From the NCBI RefSeq assembly GCF_900177625.1, contig NZ_FXAU01000001.1, positions 1,046,644-1,110,643 on the forward strand: a DNA stretch of 64,000 nt, read 5' to 3'. Under the pieces are notes generated by a model, which had not been told where the DNA came from, searched no databases, and saw only the letters and a program-made list of their open reading frames with translations. The translations under genes and the position numbers were made by a program. Source of the DNA: Sphingobacterium psychroaquaticum (lineage in GTDB: Bacteria; Bacteroidota; Bacteroidia; Sphingobacteriales; Sphingobacteriaceae). The stretch's first letter is position 1. Each line of letters starts with the position of its first letter. Of this stretch, positions 52,814 through 62,202 are shown in pieces.

Positions 52814-54255
52814 CGTACATTACCGACACAAACGTATTTGATATCGATATAGCTATCCAACCCATACTTAGACCCTTCTCTTCCTTGTCCAGAATACTTA
52901 ACACCTCCAAACGGGACCACTTCTGAAGAAACCAAGCCTTCATTAATACCCACGATGCCATACTCTAATTGTTCGCGTACACGCCAAGACCTATTTAAAT
53001 CATTGGTGTAGAAATAGCTGGCCAATCCGTAAATTGTATCGTTCGCCATCTGGATGGCTTCTTCTTCGGTTTCAAACTTATACAGCGGCGCAATAGGGCC
53101 AAAGATTTCATTTTGTGCAAAATCCATGTCGGAGGTTGCATTTAGAAGCACTGTGGGTTCAAAAAATAAAGGCGCCTTAGCATGTCCACCAGTTGCTACT
53201 ATACCACCTTTTGCAACGGCATCTGCCAACATATCCCCCATTCTTTTCACTGCATTCTGGTTTATTAAAGGACCGATAGAAACATCTTCAGCTAAACCAT
53301 TTCCCATTTTCAGCGCATGTACTGCTTTAACAAAACGCTCTGCGAAAGCGTCATAAATACCTGCCTGAACCAGTATTCGGTTTACACAGACACAGGTCTG
53401 TCCCCCGAAGCGAAACTTACCCGCAATAGCGCCCTTTACAGCCAAATCGATATCCGCGTCATCAAATACAATAAATGGCGCATTGCCCCCCAGCTCCAAA
53501 CTCATTTTCTTTAAGGTTGGGGCACATTGTGCCATCAATACTTGTCCCACACGAGTAGAACCTGTAAAAGATATCTTCGAAACTTTCTTGCTTTCACACA
53601 ATTCTTTCCCAAGCTCAGAAGCATTGGAACCCACTACCGTATTAATTACACCTGGAGGAAAGCCCGCCTGATGTGCCAGATAATTTATCGCTAAAGCCGT
53701 TAAGGGCGTAGACTCACTTGGTCGAACAACCACGGTGCAGCCTACGGCTAAAGCGGGCGCGATCTTACGGGTAATCATGGCTAAAGGGAAATTCCAGGGC
53801 GTAATAGCCCCTACTACACCGACAGGCTCTTTTAGTGCCATAATACGTTTGTCAGCCGTAAAGCCGGGAATCACATCTCCATAGTTGCGTTTTGCTTCCT
53901 CGGCAAACCATTGGATGTATCCCGCTCCATAATCAATCTCCCCTCGACTTTCTCCCAATGGTTTCCCACTCTCGAGTGTCATAATAGTTGCTATAGCTTC
54001 CTTATTTTCCTGAATAAGACTGTACCAGGCCAATAATATTGCGCTACGCTCCTTCGCGGACTTGGCTTTCCAAGCGGGGAAAGCGCGGTGAGCTGCATCA
54101 ATAGCCTTTGCAACGAAAGGACGCCCCTCATCATAGACCTTACCTATAACAGAAAGATCTACGGGATTTTTAACTTCTATACGCTCTTGCCCTTCATGTT
54201 GCCATTTGCCATCCACAAACGACTCTTCAAAAAGGAGGTCTTTATAATTATTCAT
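52810..54255 (-). CDS. NAD(P)-dependent succinate-semialdehyde dehydrogenase
   Basis: 481 residues of the aldehyde dehydrogenase superfamily. Catalytic Glu in LELGGNAPFIV, catalytic Cys in GGQTCVCVNRI, and an NAD(P)-binding block TGSTRVGQVL. ALKEPVGVVGAITPWNFPLA is typical of GabD-type enzymes. It would oxidise succinic semialdehyde to succinate, the last step of gamma-butyrolactone breakdown. Start is the ATG at 54255; a GTG two codons earlier is possible. It is the third gene of the lactonase-dehydrogenase operon (14-base gap). Confidence 0.92.
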   Translation of the reverse strand: MNNYKDLLFEESFVDGKWQHEGQERIEVKNPVDLSVIGKVYDEGRPFVAKAIDAAHRAFPAWKAKSAKERSAILLAWYSLIQENKEAIATIMTLESGKPLGESRGEIDYGAGYIQWFAEEAKRNYGDVIPGFTADKRIMALKEPVGVVGAITPWNFPLAMITRKIAPALAVGCTVVVRPSESTPLTALAINYLAHQAGFPPGVINTVVGSNASELGKELCESKKVSKISFTGSTRVGQVLMAQCAPTLKKMSLELGGNAPFIVFDDADIDLAVKGAIAGKFRFGGQTCVCVNRILVQAGIYDAFAERFVKAVHALKMGNGLAEDVSIGPLINQNAVKRMGDMLADAVAKGGIVATGGHAKAPLFFEPTVLLNATSDMDFAQNEIFGPIAPLYKFETEEEAIQMANDTIYGLASYFYTNDLNRSWRVREQLEYGIVGINEGLVSSEVVPFGGVKYSGQGREGSKYGLDSYIDIKYVCVGNVR

Positions 54256-54269
54256 TTTCACATTTATTA

Positions 54270-55406
54270 TTAATCAAAGATAATCACTTGACGGATAGCA
54301 TCACCATTTGCCAAGCGCTCGAACCCTTCATTTATTTCATCTAACTTCAATCGATGCGTAATTAGGAGGTCCACTGGAAGGTCTCCTTTTTTGTATAGTG
54401 CCAAGAAATTTGGTATATCAATACTGGGCACACAACTTCCGAGGTAACATCCCTTTAGTGTCTTTTCTTGGCCGACAAGAATTAATGGATTTAAGCTCAA
54501 TCTTGCATCAGGATGTGGTAATGCTCCGGTTACAGTAACACCACCTTTCTTGGTCGCATGGAAGGCAAAGTCTAGGGCGGGCATCGCTCCTGCAAATTCA
54601 ACTGATTTATCAACGCCAGAAGGCGTAATCACTTGTTTTACTTGATCCAATGCATGTTCTTGACTCGAATTAACCACATGTGTCGCACCATATTGTTTGG
54701 CGACATGTAGCTTGGCCTCACTTACATCAGCCGCAATAATTTGGGATGCTCCCGCCGCTTTGGCACCCAGAATCGCCGATAGCCCGACGCCTCCCAAGCC
54801 AACCACCAACACACTCTCTCCCATATGTACTTGAGCCGTATGTACAACAGCTCCAACTCCCGTCATAACGGCACAACCAAAAAGGGCTGCAATCTCAAAC
54901 GGATACGCTTTATCTATCTTAACAAGTGAGTAGATGGATGCTACCGCATATTCTGCAAAACCAGAAACACCAAGATGATGATGGTATACATCACCGTTAT
55001 GGTTTTTTATTTTACGCCCGCCATTAAGCAGTACGCCTTCATTATTTGCTTTTGCCCCTGGATTACATAGCGCCGCGCGTCCGGACATACAGTATTCGCA
55101 ATGGCCGCAAGACGGTAAAAATGCAAAAACGACATGATCACCTTTATTGAATGTTGTGACGCCCTCGCCTAAGGCAACGACAATTCCGGCTGCTTCGTGC
55201 CCCAAAACCATAGGCATTGGACGCGGCCTGTTTCCGTCGATGACAGAAAGATCTGAATGGCAAAGCCCTGCGGCTTTAATCTGAACAATTACTTCGTCTT
55301 TTCCTGGCTTATCAAGCGTGACCTCCTCAATCGTTAATGGCTTAGAAACAGTATACGGACGTTCATGCCCGCCCGACTGCCGCAAAACAGCTGCTTTCGT
55401 TTTCAT
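54270..55406 (-). CDS. Zinc-dependent alcohol dehydrogenase (candidate gamma-hydroxybutyrate dehydrogenase)
   Basis: 378 residues, medium-chain dehydrogenase. Catalytic zinc residues in GLCHSDLSV and GHEAAGIV; structural zinc cysteines in CGHCEYC and the following RAALC. NAD-binding loop is VVGLGGVGLS. By position between the lactonase and the semialdehyde dehydrogenase it matches BlcB of the Agrobacterium lactone pathway, although zinc MDR and iron-dependent types both occur for this step; the substrate is inferred. 11 bases behind the lactonase gene. Confidence 0.9.
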   Translation of the reverse strand: MKTKAAVLRQSGGHERPYTVSKPLTIEEVTLDKPGKDEVIVQIKAAGLCHSDLSVIDGNRPRPMPMVLGHEAAGIVVALGEGVTTFNKGDHVVFAFLPSCGHCEYCMSGRAALCNPGAKANNEGVLLNGGRKIKNHNGDVYHHHLGVSGFAEYAVASIYSLVKIDKAYPFEIAALFGCAVMTGVGAVVHTAQVHMGESVLVVGLGGVGLSAILGAKAAGASQIIAADVSEAKLHVAKQYGATHVVNSSQEHALDQVKQVITPSGVDKSVEFAGAMPALDFAFHATKKGGVTVTGALPHPDARLSLNPLILVGQEKTLKGCYLGSCVPSIDIPNFLALYKKGDLPVDLLITHRLKLDEINEGFERLANGDAIRQVIIFD

Positions 55407-55417
55407 ATGTCCGTTTA

Positions 55418-56218
55418 TTAATCGTAAAAGAACTCCGGTGCTTTCTTAAAAGTGGACCATTTTGCGGGGTCATGGCCCGTCACTACCATGGCATCATACT
55501 TATCCGCAATTTGATGCAACTTCTTGACCGAGCGTACCGCATCTACAGTAGAAGCTAGAAAGCCTGGGAGTGCCTTTTCATCCCAATGGTCTGTGGTATA
55601 TGCCGCATCAATGGCCAATAAAATACTGCCTGAATTTGGTAAGGTTATCAAGAAGCTACAATGCCCCGGAGAATGTCCCGGCGTGGGTATCATCCGGATT
55701 ACACCATCACCATACACATCGTAAACATCGTTGTAGTCTAGCTCTAAAAACTGCCATTTCAGGTTTGGTCGATCAAAGTCTTTCCGGATATAACCACCGG
55801 CAGCAAACCAATCGGGGGTAAAGGCATATTCATATTCTTTGCGTTGCACAAGATGTGTTGCATTAGGAAAACGTCCAACGGCGCCTGTATGATCTAAGTG
55901 CAAATGAGATTGAAGAACTAGTTTGATATCGTTCACATCTAGCCCTAAAGCTTCAATGGTGTGTACACAGCCTTCTTCTTTAGTCATGACCGGCCAATAC
56001 ACCGACGTAATACCTTCCCAGTATCCCTTCGGATCTGTGGCACATTCAACAGCATTTCCGCCATCAATAATAATATGGCCTTTCGGATGTGTGATCAGGT
56101 ACCAAGGAACAGGAATTTCATAAGGCTCCTGCGATGCATTCATTTTGATGTTATTCTCTTTACATTGCAGAACACCTGTCTGAAACATGTAAAGTCTAAT
56201 CTCCTTTTGCATATTCAT
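55418..56218 (-). CDS. blcC: AttM/BlcC-like lactonase (metallo-beta-lactamase fold)
   Basis: 266 residues. The zinc motif is SHLHLDHTGAVGRFPNAT, with further ligands in TPGHSPGHCSF and AIDAAYTTDHW and a late VVTGHDP. Much of the sequence reads like AttM/BlcC from memory (EIRLYMFQTG, EIPVPWYLITHPKGH, YAFTPDWFAAGGYIRKDFD, LPGFLASTVDAVRSV). BlcC hydrolyses gamma-butyrolactone and, less efficiently, N-acyl-homoserine lactones. No secretion signal, so cytoplasmic. First gene of the three-gene operon. The start could also be the third codon (MQKEIRLY). Confidence 0.93.
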   Translation of the reverse strand: MNMQKEIRLYMFQTGVLQCKENNIKMNASQEPYEIPVPWYLITHPKGHIIIDGGNAVECATDPKGYWEGITSVYWPVMTKEEGCVHTIEALGLDVNDIKLVLQSHLHLDHTGAVGRFPNATHLVQRKEYEYAFTPDWFAAGGYIRKDFDRPNLKWQFLELDYNDVYDVYGDGVIRMIPTPGHSPGHCSFLITLPNSGSILLAIDAAYTTDHWDEKALPGFLASTVDAVRSVKKLHQIADKYDAMVVTGHDPAKWSTFKKAPEFFYD

Positions 56219-56315
56219 TTACTTTAAATTTATGGATTTATGCTGCCAAAGAGAATAACAATCGAGTCGTTGGATTGTTTAGCTAAACAACCTTATAATC
56301 ATTAAAGGAACGCCA

Positions 56316-57560
56316 TTAGTTCGTCCGCTTCAACGGTTTGCTTTTAACATACCGATCGACCCTTTGCATCAGGAATAACGAAACGAAAACAAACAAACCT
56401 ACGACATAACCAACAATATCATAGTGCTGTAGTGGTGACATCGGTGTTTGTTGAAAAACAATAAGTCCTGCAATGGTTGCCGCAATCCCACCTGCAATCT
56501 GCTGGATGGAGGACTGGATACTCATAAAGGCGCCACGGTCCTGATTATCTGGAACAGCAGACATCAAAGCCATAGAAGGAACCATACGACACAAGATTCC
56601 AATGGTAATGCAGGTATTTAGCACCAGTACTATACCAAATGGAAGTCCGGCCATATTCGTATACAGGATACAAAAAACAACCAACCAAATACTACCTAAT
56701 GAGAATAGTTTAAATTTATCTATTTTGTCACTCAAACGACCTACAAACGGCATAAGTAACAAGGAGACCAAACCTGATACCATGAATAAAATAGGTAATT
56801 GCTCACTCGTAACTTCTAAATTGTGTACGGCAAAAATAGTAGCATATGGCATCATCATAAAGCCACCTAAAGATAATAGTGACGTGGTTAAGAACGCGCG
56901 CTGATAGTTCGGGTTCTTAACGGTCTGCAGTAAATGGATTAACGCATTATGCTCCCGCTTGATATGCAAATGGTCTTGCACGGGCTTCAAAACAAAAATA
57001 ATAGCGAGAAGAATTAAGATCGAAAAGCCTGCGATAAACAAAAAAGGTGCTTCCCAGCCCATATGATTAGCAATATACAAACCAATAGGTATACCCAATA
57101 CTTGACTTGCTCCAAACCCCATCTGCACAAACCCCATCACGCGACCTCGCTTCTCTAAGGGAAAAATATCAGTAATAATCGCCATTGATATAGACCCCAT
57201 TACACCTCCAAATAAACCGGTCACTATACGAGCAACAACAATTCCAGTATAGGAATCCACAATACCGCAACAGATAGTTCCGATGACAAATCCTACATAA
57301 AAGAAAATAAGGAGTTTCTTACGGTCAAACTTGTCGGCAAAACCGGCTGTCAATAGTCCAGAAATACCTGCACTATATGCGTATGCCGATACGACATTTC
57401 CAAAAGAAGAAGCTGTGATGTTCATGGATGAAACAAGCAAATCACCTAAGGGTGACATCACCATAAAATCCAATACCACCGTAAATTGCGTAAGGGCCAA
57501 GAGGAGAATAACAATCTTCTCGTACCCTGTAAATTTTGATGTCTGTATCACGTCTGCCAT
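56316..57560 (-). CDS. MFS transporter (DHA1/Bcr-like)
   Basis: About 414 residues from the ATG at 57560 (MADVIQTS), twelve helices. LTQFTVVLDFMVMSPLGDLL opens helix 1, followed by the loop GFADKFDRKKLLIFFY and, in the second half, MPFVGRLSDKIDKFK. Usual role is drug or metabolite export. It precedes the lactonase gene by about 98 bases on the same strand and could move lactones or the acid across the membrane; position is the only support. Confidence 0.85.
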   Translation of the reverse strand: MADVIQTSKFTGYEKIVILLLALTQFTVVLDFMVMSPLGDLLVSSMNITASSFGNVVSAYAYSAGISGLLTAGFADKFDRKKLLIFFYVGFVIGTICCGIVDSYTGIVVARIVTGLFGGVMGSISMAIITDIFPLEKRGRVMGFVQMGFGASQVLGIPIGLYIANHMGWEAPFLFIAGFSILILLAIIFVLKPVQDHLHIKREHNALIHLLQTVKNPNYQRAFLTTSLLSLGGFMMMPYATIFAVHNLEVTSEQLPILFMVSGLVSLLLMPFVGRLSDKIDKFKLFSLGSIWLVVFCILYTNMAGLPFGIVLVLNTCITIGILCRMVPSMALMSAVPDNQDRGAFMSIQSSIQQIAGGIAATIAGLIVFQQTPMSPLQHYDIVGYVVGLFVFVSLFLMQRVDRYVKSKPLKRTN

Positions 57561-57656
57561 AGAAAAGTTAAATGGAAACGTCAAATGTAAGGAATGGATA
57601 TTGAATTTGTGTTAATTTTTTTCTAATTAATTAACACAAATTCAAGGGGATATTAG

Positions 57657-58862
57657 CTACGGATACAATAGATATTTTTTGCGCATAATTTTGTATTTTT
57701 CAAGCCCGGGCTCCCAAGATTTACGTATTTGCGCTTCAGTAAGACCTTGTTTGATCTGTTCTTTAAATTCGGCAACACCTGCAAGGAAGTCAATATTACC
57801 TATCTGGTCGCTTAAGGTACGATCAAAGAATTTATCTTTGTCAGGATGATTTTTATATAATTCAATCATCCAAGTCAAGTTGATCTTTTTCTCCTTTACC
57901 AGCTTGTCTAGTGGATAATAGCGCAAGTCCATGCCGTAACATGTCTCTCCTTTGAACAACGGTCTTTCACTCTTGCCTGGTATACTCCTAGGCACGTACG
58001 AAAAGGTGTAAATACCTTTGAGCATCGGTCCACCAACCCGTGTAAATGGATAGTCGGTCCCACGACCATGGTTTAAAGCTACCCCTTCAAATAGACAGGT
58101 AGAAGGATATAATAGAATACTTTCTGGCGTATTCAGATTAGGCGACGGTGGAACCGGAAGTCTGTAGAACATATCATGCGTATAGTTTGCATTTTTTATG
58201 ATTTGAAGTTTACAACGGTTTGCCCCTTTATACCAACGCTCTCCGTTAACCATTTGTGCAAATTCCCCCACCGTCAATCCATGAGTAATGGGTATCGGAA
58301 ACTGACCAATACCGGAGCTGTATTTCATGTCCAAAATAGGACCATCAATAAAGTAACCGTTCGGGTTAGGACGATCCAGTATCAACATTTCTTTTCCATA
58401 TTCAGCACAAGCCTCCATAACATCGCGTAGGGTATTTATATTCGTATAAAAACGACAACCAACATCTTGTATGTCAAAGATGAGGATATCCACATCAGCT
58501 AGGTCTTTCTGACTTGGTTTCCTTTTACTGCCATACAAAGAAATAATAGGGATTCCTGTCACCTTATCAACCTCATCCCCTACTTCAGTGCCGTTGCTGG
58601 CGTTCCCACGAAACCCATGCTCCGGGCCAAAGACTTTCACAATCTGTACGCCACGCTTCTGGAGGCTATCCACTAAATGGCTCTTACCGATAATCGCTGT
58701 TTGGTTGGCAACAATGGCGACACGTTTGTTTTTCAATAAGGGCAGGTACTTTTCTGTCTGTTCAGCACCCGTCTTAATATGATCATTCATATACTTGATT
58801 TGACCGTGGGTCAAACCATGCATAAAACAGCATATTAAAAGGACTAGCAAGTATTTATTCAT
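57657..58862 (-). CDS. namZ: DUF1343 exo-beta-N-acetylmuramidase (NamZ-like)
   Basis: 401 residues with a Sec signal peptide. Conserved blocks are FGPEHGFRGNASNGTEVGD, ILIFDIQDVGCRFYT, ILDRPNPNG and ITHGLTVGEFA. The family cleaves terminal MurNAc from peptidoglycan fragments and belongs to cell-wall recycling. It is a single gene, with TAAGTTTG as -7 element 31 bases before the ATG. Confidence 0.9.
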   Translation of the reverse strand: MNKYLLVLLICCFMHGLTHGQIKYMNDHIKTGAEQTEKYLPLLKNKRVAIVANQTAIIGKSHLVDSLQKRGVQIVKVFGPEHGFRGNASNGTEVGDEVDKVTGIPIISLYGSKRKPSQKDLADVDILIFDIQDVGCRFYTNINTLRDVMEACAEYGKEMLILDRPNPNGYFIDGPILDMKYSSGIGQFPIPITHGLTVGEFAQMVNGERWYKGANRCKLQIIKNANYTHDMFYRLPVPPSPNLNTPESILLYPSTCLFEGVALNHGRGTDYPFTRVGGPMLKGIYTFSYVPRSIPGKSERPLFKGETCYGMDLRYYPLDKLVKEKKINLTWMIELYKNHPDKDKFFDRTLSDQIGNIDFLAGVAEFKEQIKQGLTEAQIRKSWEPGLEKYKIMRKKYLLYP

Positions 58863-58893
58863 AGATATTTACGTTTATTGGTGGTTTTATACT

Positions 58894-58901
58894 CAAACTT
58901 A
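58894..58901 (-). promoter_or_regulatory. -7 promoter element of the NamZ-like gene
   Basis: TAAGTTTG on the minus strand, 31 bases before the ATG at 58862. Confidence 0.45.
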
Positions 58902-59039
58902 TGAAAAATCTTTCATAAAAATGCATAAAAAAGTATTTGATAACATTTTAGAAATGAGGTGTAAAAAAGATTATTTCCTGCTTTTTTATTAAAGTCAATA
59001 AATTTACACGATGTTTGTTTTTCTAATAAACCGCACCGT

Positions 59040-59417
59040 ATGGATAATGACAAGTTTTCATTTAGTAAGCGTTTAAAAAGCTTTCGTTATGCCTGGAATG
59101 GTTTACGCATAATGCTTCGGGAAGAGCATAATAGTAGGATTCACTTTTCAATTGCCGTCTTGACCACTATTTTAGGGTTCTCCTTCGGTTTGAATCGCTA
59201 TGAATGGATAGCTGTTATTTTCTGTATGGGGCTCGTTTTCATTTGCGAATTATTCAATAGTGCTTTGGAAGCCCTAGTCGACTTTGTTAGCGAAGAAAGA
59301 CAACCTCTATTAAAAAAGGTTAAGGATCTTGCCGCGGCGGCTGTATTACTAAGTGCAATAACGGCTTTTATCGTTGGGCTACTTATCTTTATACCGAAGC
59401 TATCAACGTTTTTTTGA
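59040..59417 (+). CDS. dgkA: Diacylglycerol/undecaprenol kinase family protein
   Basis: 125 residues, three membrane helices. Catalytic region ELFNSALEALVDFVSEE and VKDLAAAAVLL with the conserved ExxNxAxE-like and KDxAAAAV motifs. In Gram-positive and many other bacteria this short form phosphorylates undecaprenol; in E. coli it phosphorylates diacylglycerol. Specificity is not evident from sequence. Confidence 0.92.
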   Translation: MDNDKFSFSKRLKSFRYAWNGLRIMLREEHNSRIHFSIAVLTTILGFSFGLNRYEWIAVIFCMGLVFICELFNSALEALVDFVSEERQPLLKKVKDLAAAAVLLSAITAFIVGLLIFIPKLSTFF

Positions 59418-59465
59418 TAAGTTTATGGTAGCTTTATTTAGCCCCTAATCTACAAACTTTGAAGT

Positions 59466-60530
59466 ATGGTGTTATTAAAAAATAACCTGACCCAGATGCT
59501 TGGTGTAGACACACCAATTGTGCAGGCGCCTATGTTAGGTGTTACGACCCCTGCTATGGTTGCTGCTGCATCGGCGGCTGGAGCACTAGGGTCACTTGCC
59601 TTAGGAGACTTACCTGCCGTAGTATGTCGGGATTTGATTCGTCAAACCAAGACCTTAACGGAGAAACCCTTTGCGGTAAATTTCTTTGCGCATTCTATTC
59701 CCGGATTATCTAACGAACTACGAACAAGCTACAATAAAACCCGTTTATTTGTGCAAGATTTAGCACGAAAGCATGGTTTGGAAGTGTCTTTACCGGATAT
59801 TGATACTATTTCTTTGACCAACTACCAGGATCAGATTGATATCATCCTCGAAGAGGGCTGTCCTATTGTTAGTTTTACTTTTGGCAACCTCGATCCCGCA
59901 ACTGTTACGCGGTTGAAAGAGAGCGGTGTGTTCTTAATTGGCACCTGCACTTCGGTCGCTGAAGCAAAAGTATTGGAAGCTGCTGGTATAGATGCGATTT
60001 GTGTACAGGGTATTGAAGCGGGCGGTCACCGCGGAACGTTCCTGGAAGGACCACTCCCCCAGATCGGTGGTCTATCCTTGCTTGCGCAAGTTTATGATGC
60101 GGTGAACCTGCCACTCATCTATGCCGGTGGTTTATATAATGTACATACTATCCAAGCGGCATACGATCTCGGTGCGCAAGCATTTCAATTGGGCAGTATG
60201 TTCCTGGGGTCGGCAGAAAGTGCACTTCAGCCATTCGAAAAAGAACGTCTACGTAACGCTATAGAATCTGACAACTGCTTAACGAAGAGCTTCACAGGGC
60301 GCTATGCCCGTGGATTGAATACAACCTTTATGACACAGATGGAAGATAGTGGCTTTGTATTACCCTACCCCTACCAAAATAAGCTGACGGCACCGTTACG
60401 GCAGTTGGCACGAACGCAGGAGCGGACTGATTTTATAAGCCTATGGGCAGGACAATCCCTACAGCCTTATCGGGAAGACTCATGTACAACGATCATAAAG
60501 CACTTGATTAATCAGCTGCAATTGATATAG
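59466..60530 (+). CDS. Nitronate monooxygenase-like flavoprotein (NPD family)
   Basis: 354 residues, TIM barrel. IVQAPMLGVTTPAMVAAASA at the N-terminus, the catalytic His region GIEAGGHRGTF, and the FMN phosphate site YAGGLYN with LGAQAFQLGSMFLG. Class I nitronate monooxygenases oxidise propionate 3-nitronate and similar toxins; enoyl-reductase FabK is a relative. It lies 48 bases behind dgkA. Confidence 0.88.
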   Translation: MVLLKNNLTQMLGVDTPIVQAPMLGVTTPAMVAAASAAGALGSLALGDLPAVVCRDLIRQTKTLTEKPFAVNFFAHSIPGLSNELRTSYNKTRLFVQDLARKHGLEVSLPDIDTISLTNYQDQIDIILEEGCPIVSFTFGNLDPATVTRLKESGVFLIGTCTSVAEAKVLEAAGIDAICVQGIEAGGHRGTFLEGPLPQIGGLSLLAQVYDAVNLPLIYAGGLYNVHTIQAAYDLGAQAFQLGSMFLGSAESALQPFEKERLRNAIESDNCLTKSFTGRYARGLNTTFMTQMEDSGFVLPYPYQNKLTAPLRQLARTQERTDFISLWAGQSLQPYREDSCTTIIKHLINQLQLI

Positions 60531-60550
60531 TCTTATTATTTATCAATAAA

Positions 60551-60581
60551 TTGATTGGCTTATATGTTTTTTCTACCTTTG
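60551..60581 (+). promoter_or_regulatory. Promoter of the beta-barrel gene pair
   Basis: TTG at 60551-60553, a 20-base spacer and TACCTTTG at 60574-60581: a good Bacteroidota promoter. The ATG is 25 bases further. Confidence 0.6.
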
Positions 60582-60606
60582 GCAATCATCCAATTATTGA
60601 TATTAA

Positions 60607-61317
60607 ATGAAGAGATTACTAATCGGTCTAGCGATACTAGGCGTCGTTACTATGGCCAAAGGCCAACAATCAAAAGTGTTTATTGAAGCTGGTGGATCTT
60701 TTGGCAAAACGAAATCAGCAACAGCGGCTTACTCGGTGGCTGATATGAACATGGATCAAGAATATTCTGCTGGGACACCAAAAATTAACGCACAGCTGGG
60801 CTTCGGGCTATCCGCTCACTCCTTTATTGGTTTGGCTTATGATTTCTCAAGGAGCAAAAGTTCGCAAGAATACAGCCTGTATATGAACAATCTTGTGTCT
60901 CTAAATCAAACGGAATTAAAATCAAAGACACAATCATTTGGAATTTTCTATAGGGCTTACGTAAAACCATTTGAAAAGTTAGGTTGGAACCTTTTCGCCG
61001 ATTTAACGCCACGTTACCAACTAACAAAAAAAGAATATAAGTCATCCAATTTAACGAGGCCGCTAGATGATCTCTATACTCCTGGTAGTGGATATGTAAG
61101 CGCTTCTGAAACGAAATCCGAAACAGAGATAAAGGCATTGGATGTAGACTTGCGTGTAGGTGGTGCTTATCGGTTCTCTAACCATTTCCAAGTACAGCTC
61201 TCCTTACATAATATGGTGAATGTTAACCATACATTTGGAGACTATAAGAACACGAATTTTAACGTCTTCCAGTCGCCATTTAATAATGCATTTCTTTCAG
61301 CTGTTTATACTTTTTAA
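60607..61317 (+). CDS. Outer membrane beta-barrel protein
   Basis: 236 residues with a Sec signal peptide (MKRLLIGLAILGVVTMAKG). The mature part alternates hydrophobic/polar residues typical of an 8-stranded barrel, with strands such as GLSAHSFIGLAYDFS, SFGIFYRAYVKPF and LDVDLRVGGAYRFS, and ends in VYTF, a terminal aromatic like that of outer-membrane proteins. Its stop overlaps the start of a paralogous gene. Confidence 0.82.
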   Translation: MKRLLIGLAILGVVTMAKGQQSKVFIEAGGSFGKTKSATAAYSVADMNMDQEYSAGTPKINAQLGFGLSAHSFIGLAYDFSRSKSSQEYSLYMNNLVSLNQTELKSKTQSFGIFYRAYVKPFEKLGWNLFADLTPRYQLTKKEYKSSNLTRPLDDLYTPGSGYVSASETKSETEIKALDVDLRVGGAYRFSNHFQVQLSLHNMVNVNHTFGDYKNTNFNVFQSPFNNAFLSAVYTF

Positions 61318-61973
61318 TGATGTATTGGAATAGATTTTTAATCGTATTTGTTGCACTTTGTATCTACAGTAGTGTAAAGGCGCAAGAGAAGGGCCTTTTT
61401 GTATCCGCGCATTATTCCTATAATAAATCAGATGCCGGAAGTGTAGTAGCTGATGATAGACCTGTAGAAATAAGTAAAGGGCATGTAGTGACCCCACGTC
61501 TTGGTTACCGTTTAAACAAGGGGTGGGCAATCGGGGGAGTTTATAGCTTCAGCAACTTGCGGACAACAACTAGTTATGTAACAGTTTTCCCCCAAGGTCT
61601 CGTTTCTATAGAGACTGTTGAAAAAGAGAAGATGTATCGGTATGGTATTTTTGCTCAACGTTATTTATATGATAATGGAAAAACTAGTTTCTTTATGGAA
61701 TTGGATGCTAGTAAAGGAAGTTTAAAGCGCAAAGATGGTGAATCATCAGAGACCTTCGCAGAAAAAAATGGAAAAGCGAATGTGTATGGTGGTGGTTTAC
61801 ACCTCGGGGGTAGATATAATTTCTATAAAGGTCTTGGTGTAGAGGGACGCTTGAATAATCTCGTCCAATATACACACACTACCGTGAAGAGTATTAATGG
61901 GAAAGCCCATACCTTTACAGCACTCCAGGATATTTTCAGTAATGCTTCGATCGGTCTTTCTTATAGATTCTAA
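61317..61973 (+). CDS. Outer membrane beta-barrel protein, paralogue of the preceding gene
   Basis: 218 residues, start at the ATG overlapping the upstream TAA (TAATG), or the next codon, also ATG. Signal peptide ends near YSSVKAQ. Same architecture: KGLFVSAHYSYNK, YRYGIFAQRYLYDN, GGRYNFYKGLGVEGRL, ending SYRF. The pair looks like a tandem duplication that has diverged strongly. Function unknown; small barrels of this type often act as adhesion or stress proteins. Confidence 0.82.
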   Translation: MMYWNRFLIVFVALCIYSSVKAQEKGLFVSAHYSYNKSDAGSVVADDRPVEISKGHVVTPRLGYRLNKGWAIGGVYSFSNLRTTTSYVTVFPQGLVSIETVEKEKMYRYGIFAQRYLYDNGKTSFFMELDASKGSLKRKDGESSETFAEKNGKANVYGGGLHLGGRYNFYKGLGVEGRLNNLVQYTHTTVKSINGKAHTFTALQDIFSNASIGLSYRF

Positions 61974-62092
61974 AACGATCTTAGCGCAATGCTCATCGTA
62001 AGATAGGCTTGTAGAAATATCAATTACTGGCTGAAAACCTGCCTACCGCAGACATCGCGCAGCTAAATCTTGCGGCTGTTTGTTGACCGTAA

Positions 62093-62169
62093 TCGCTGGC
62101 GCGAGCTTTCAGCTCGTGCCTTAACTATTTATTTAACTTTGGACACAGGCCACAGACTCGCGCCAGCGA
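62093..62169. repeat. REP/BIME-like inverted element
   Basis: TCGCTGGCGCGAG (62093-62105) and CTCGCGCCAGCGA (62157-62169) are perfect reverse complements 51 bases apart. TTTCAGCTCGTGCC and GGACACAGGCCACAGA lie just inside. It is the same family as at 5001-5064, 22301-22410 and 22815-22847. CCTGCCTACCGCAGA at 62039 recalls the inner hairpin of the 22.3-kb copy. Confidence 0.75.
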
Positions 62170-62202
62170 GGAGCTTAGGGTTACAAACTACATATCACGA
62201 CG

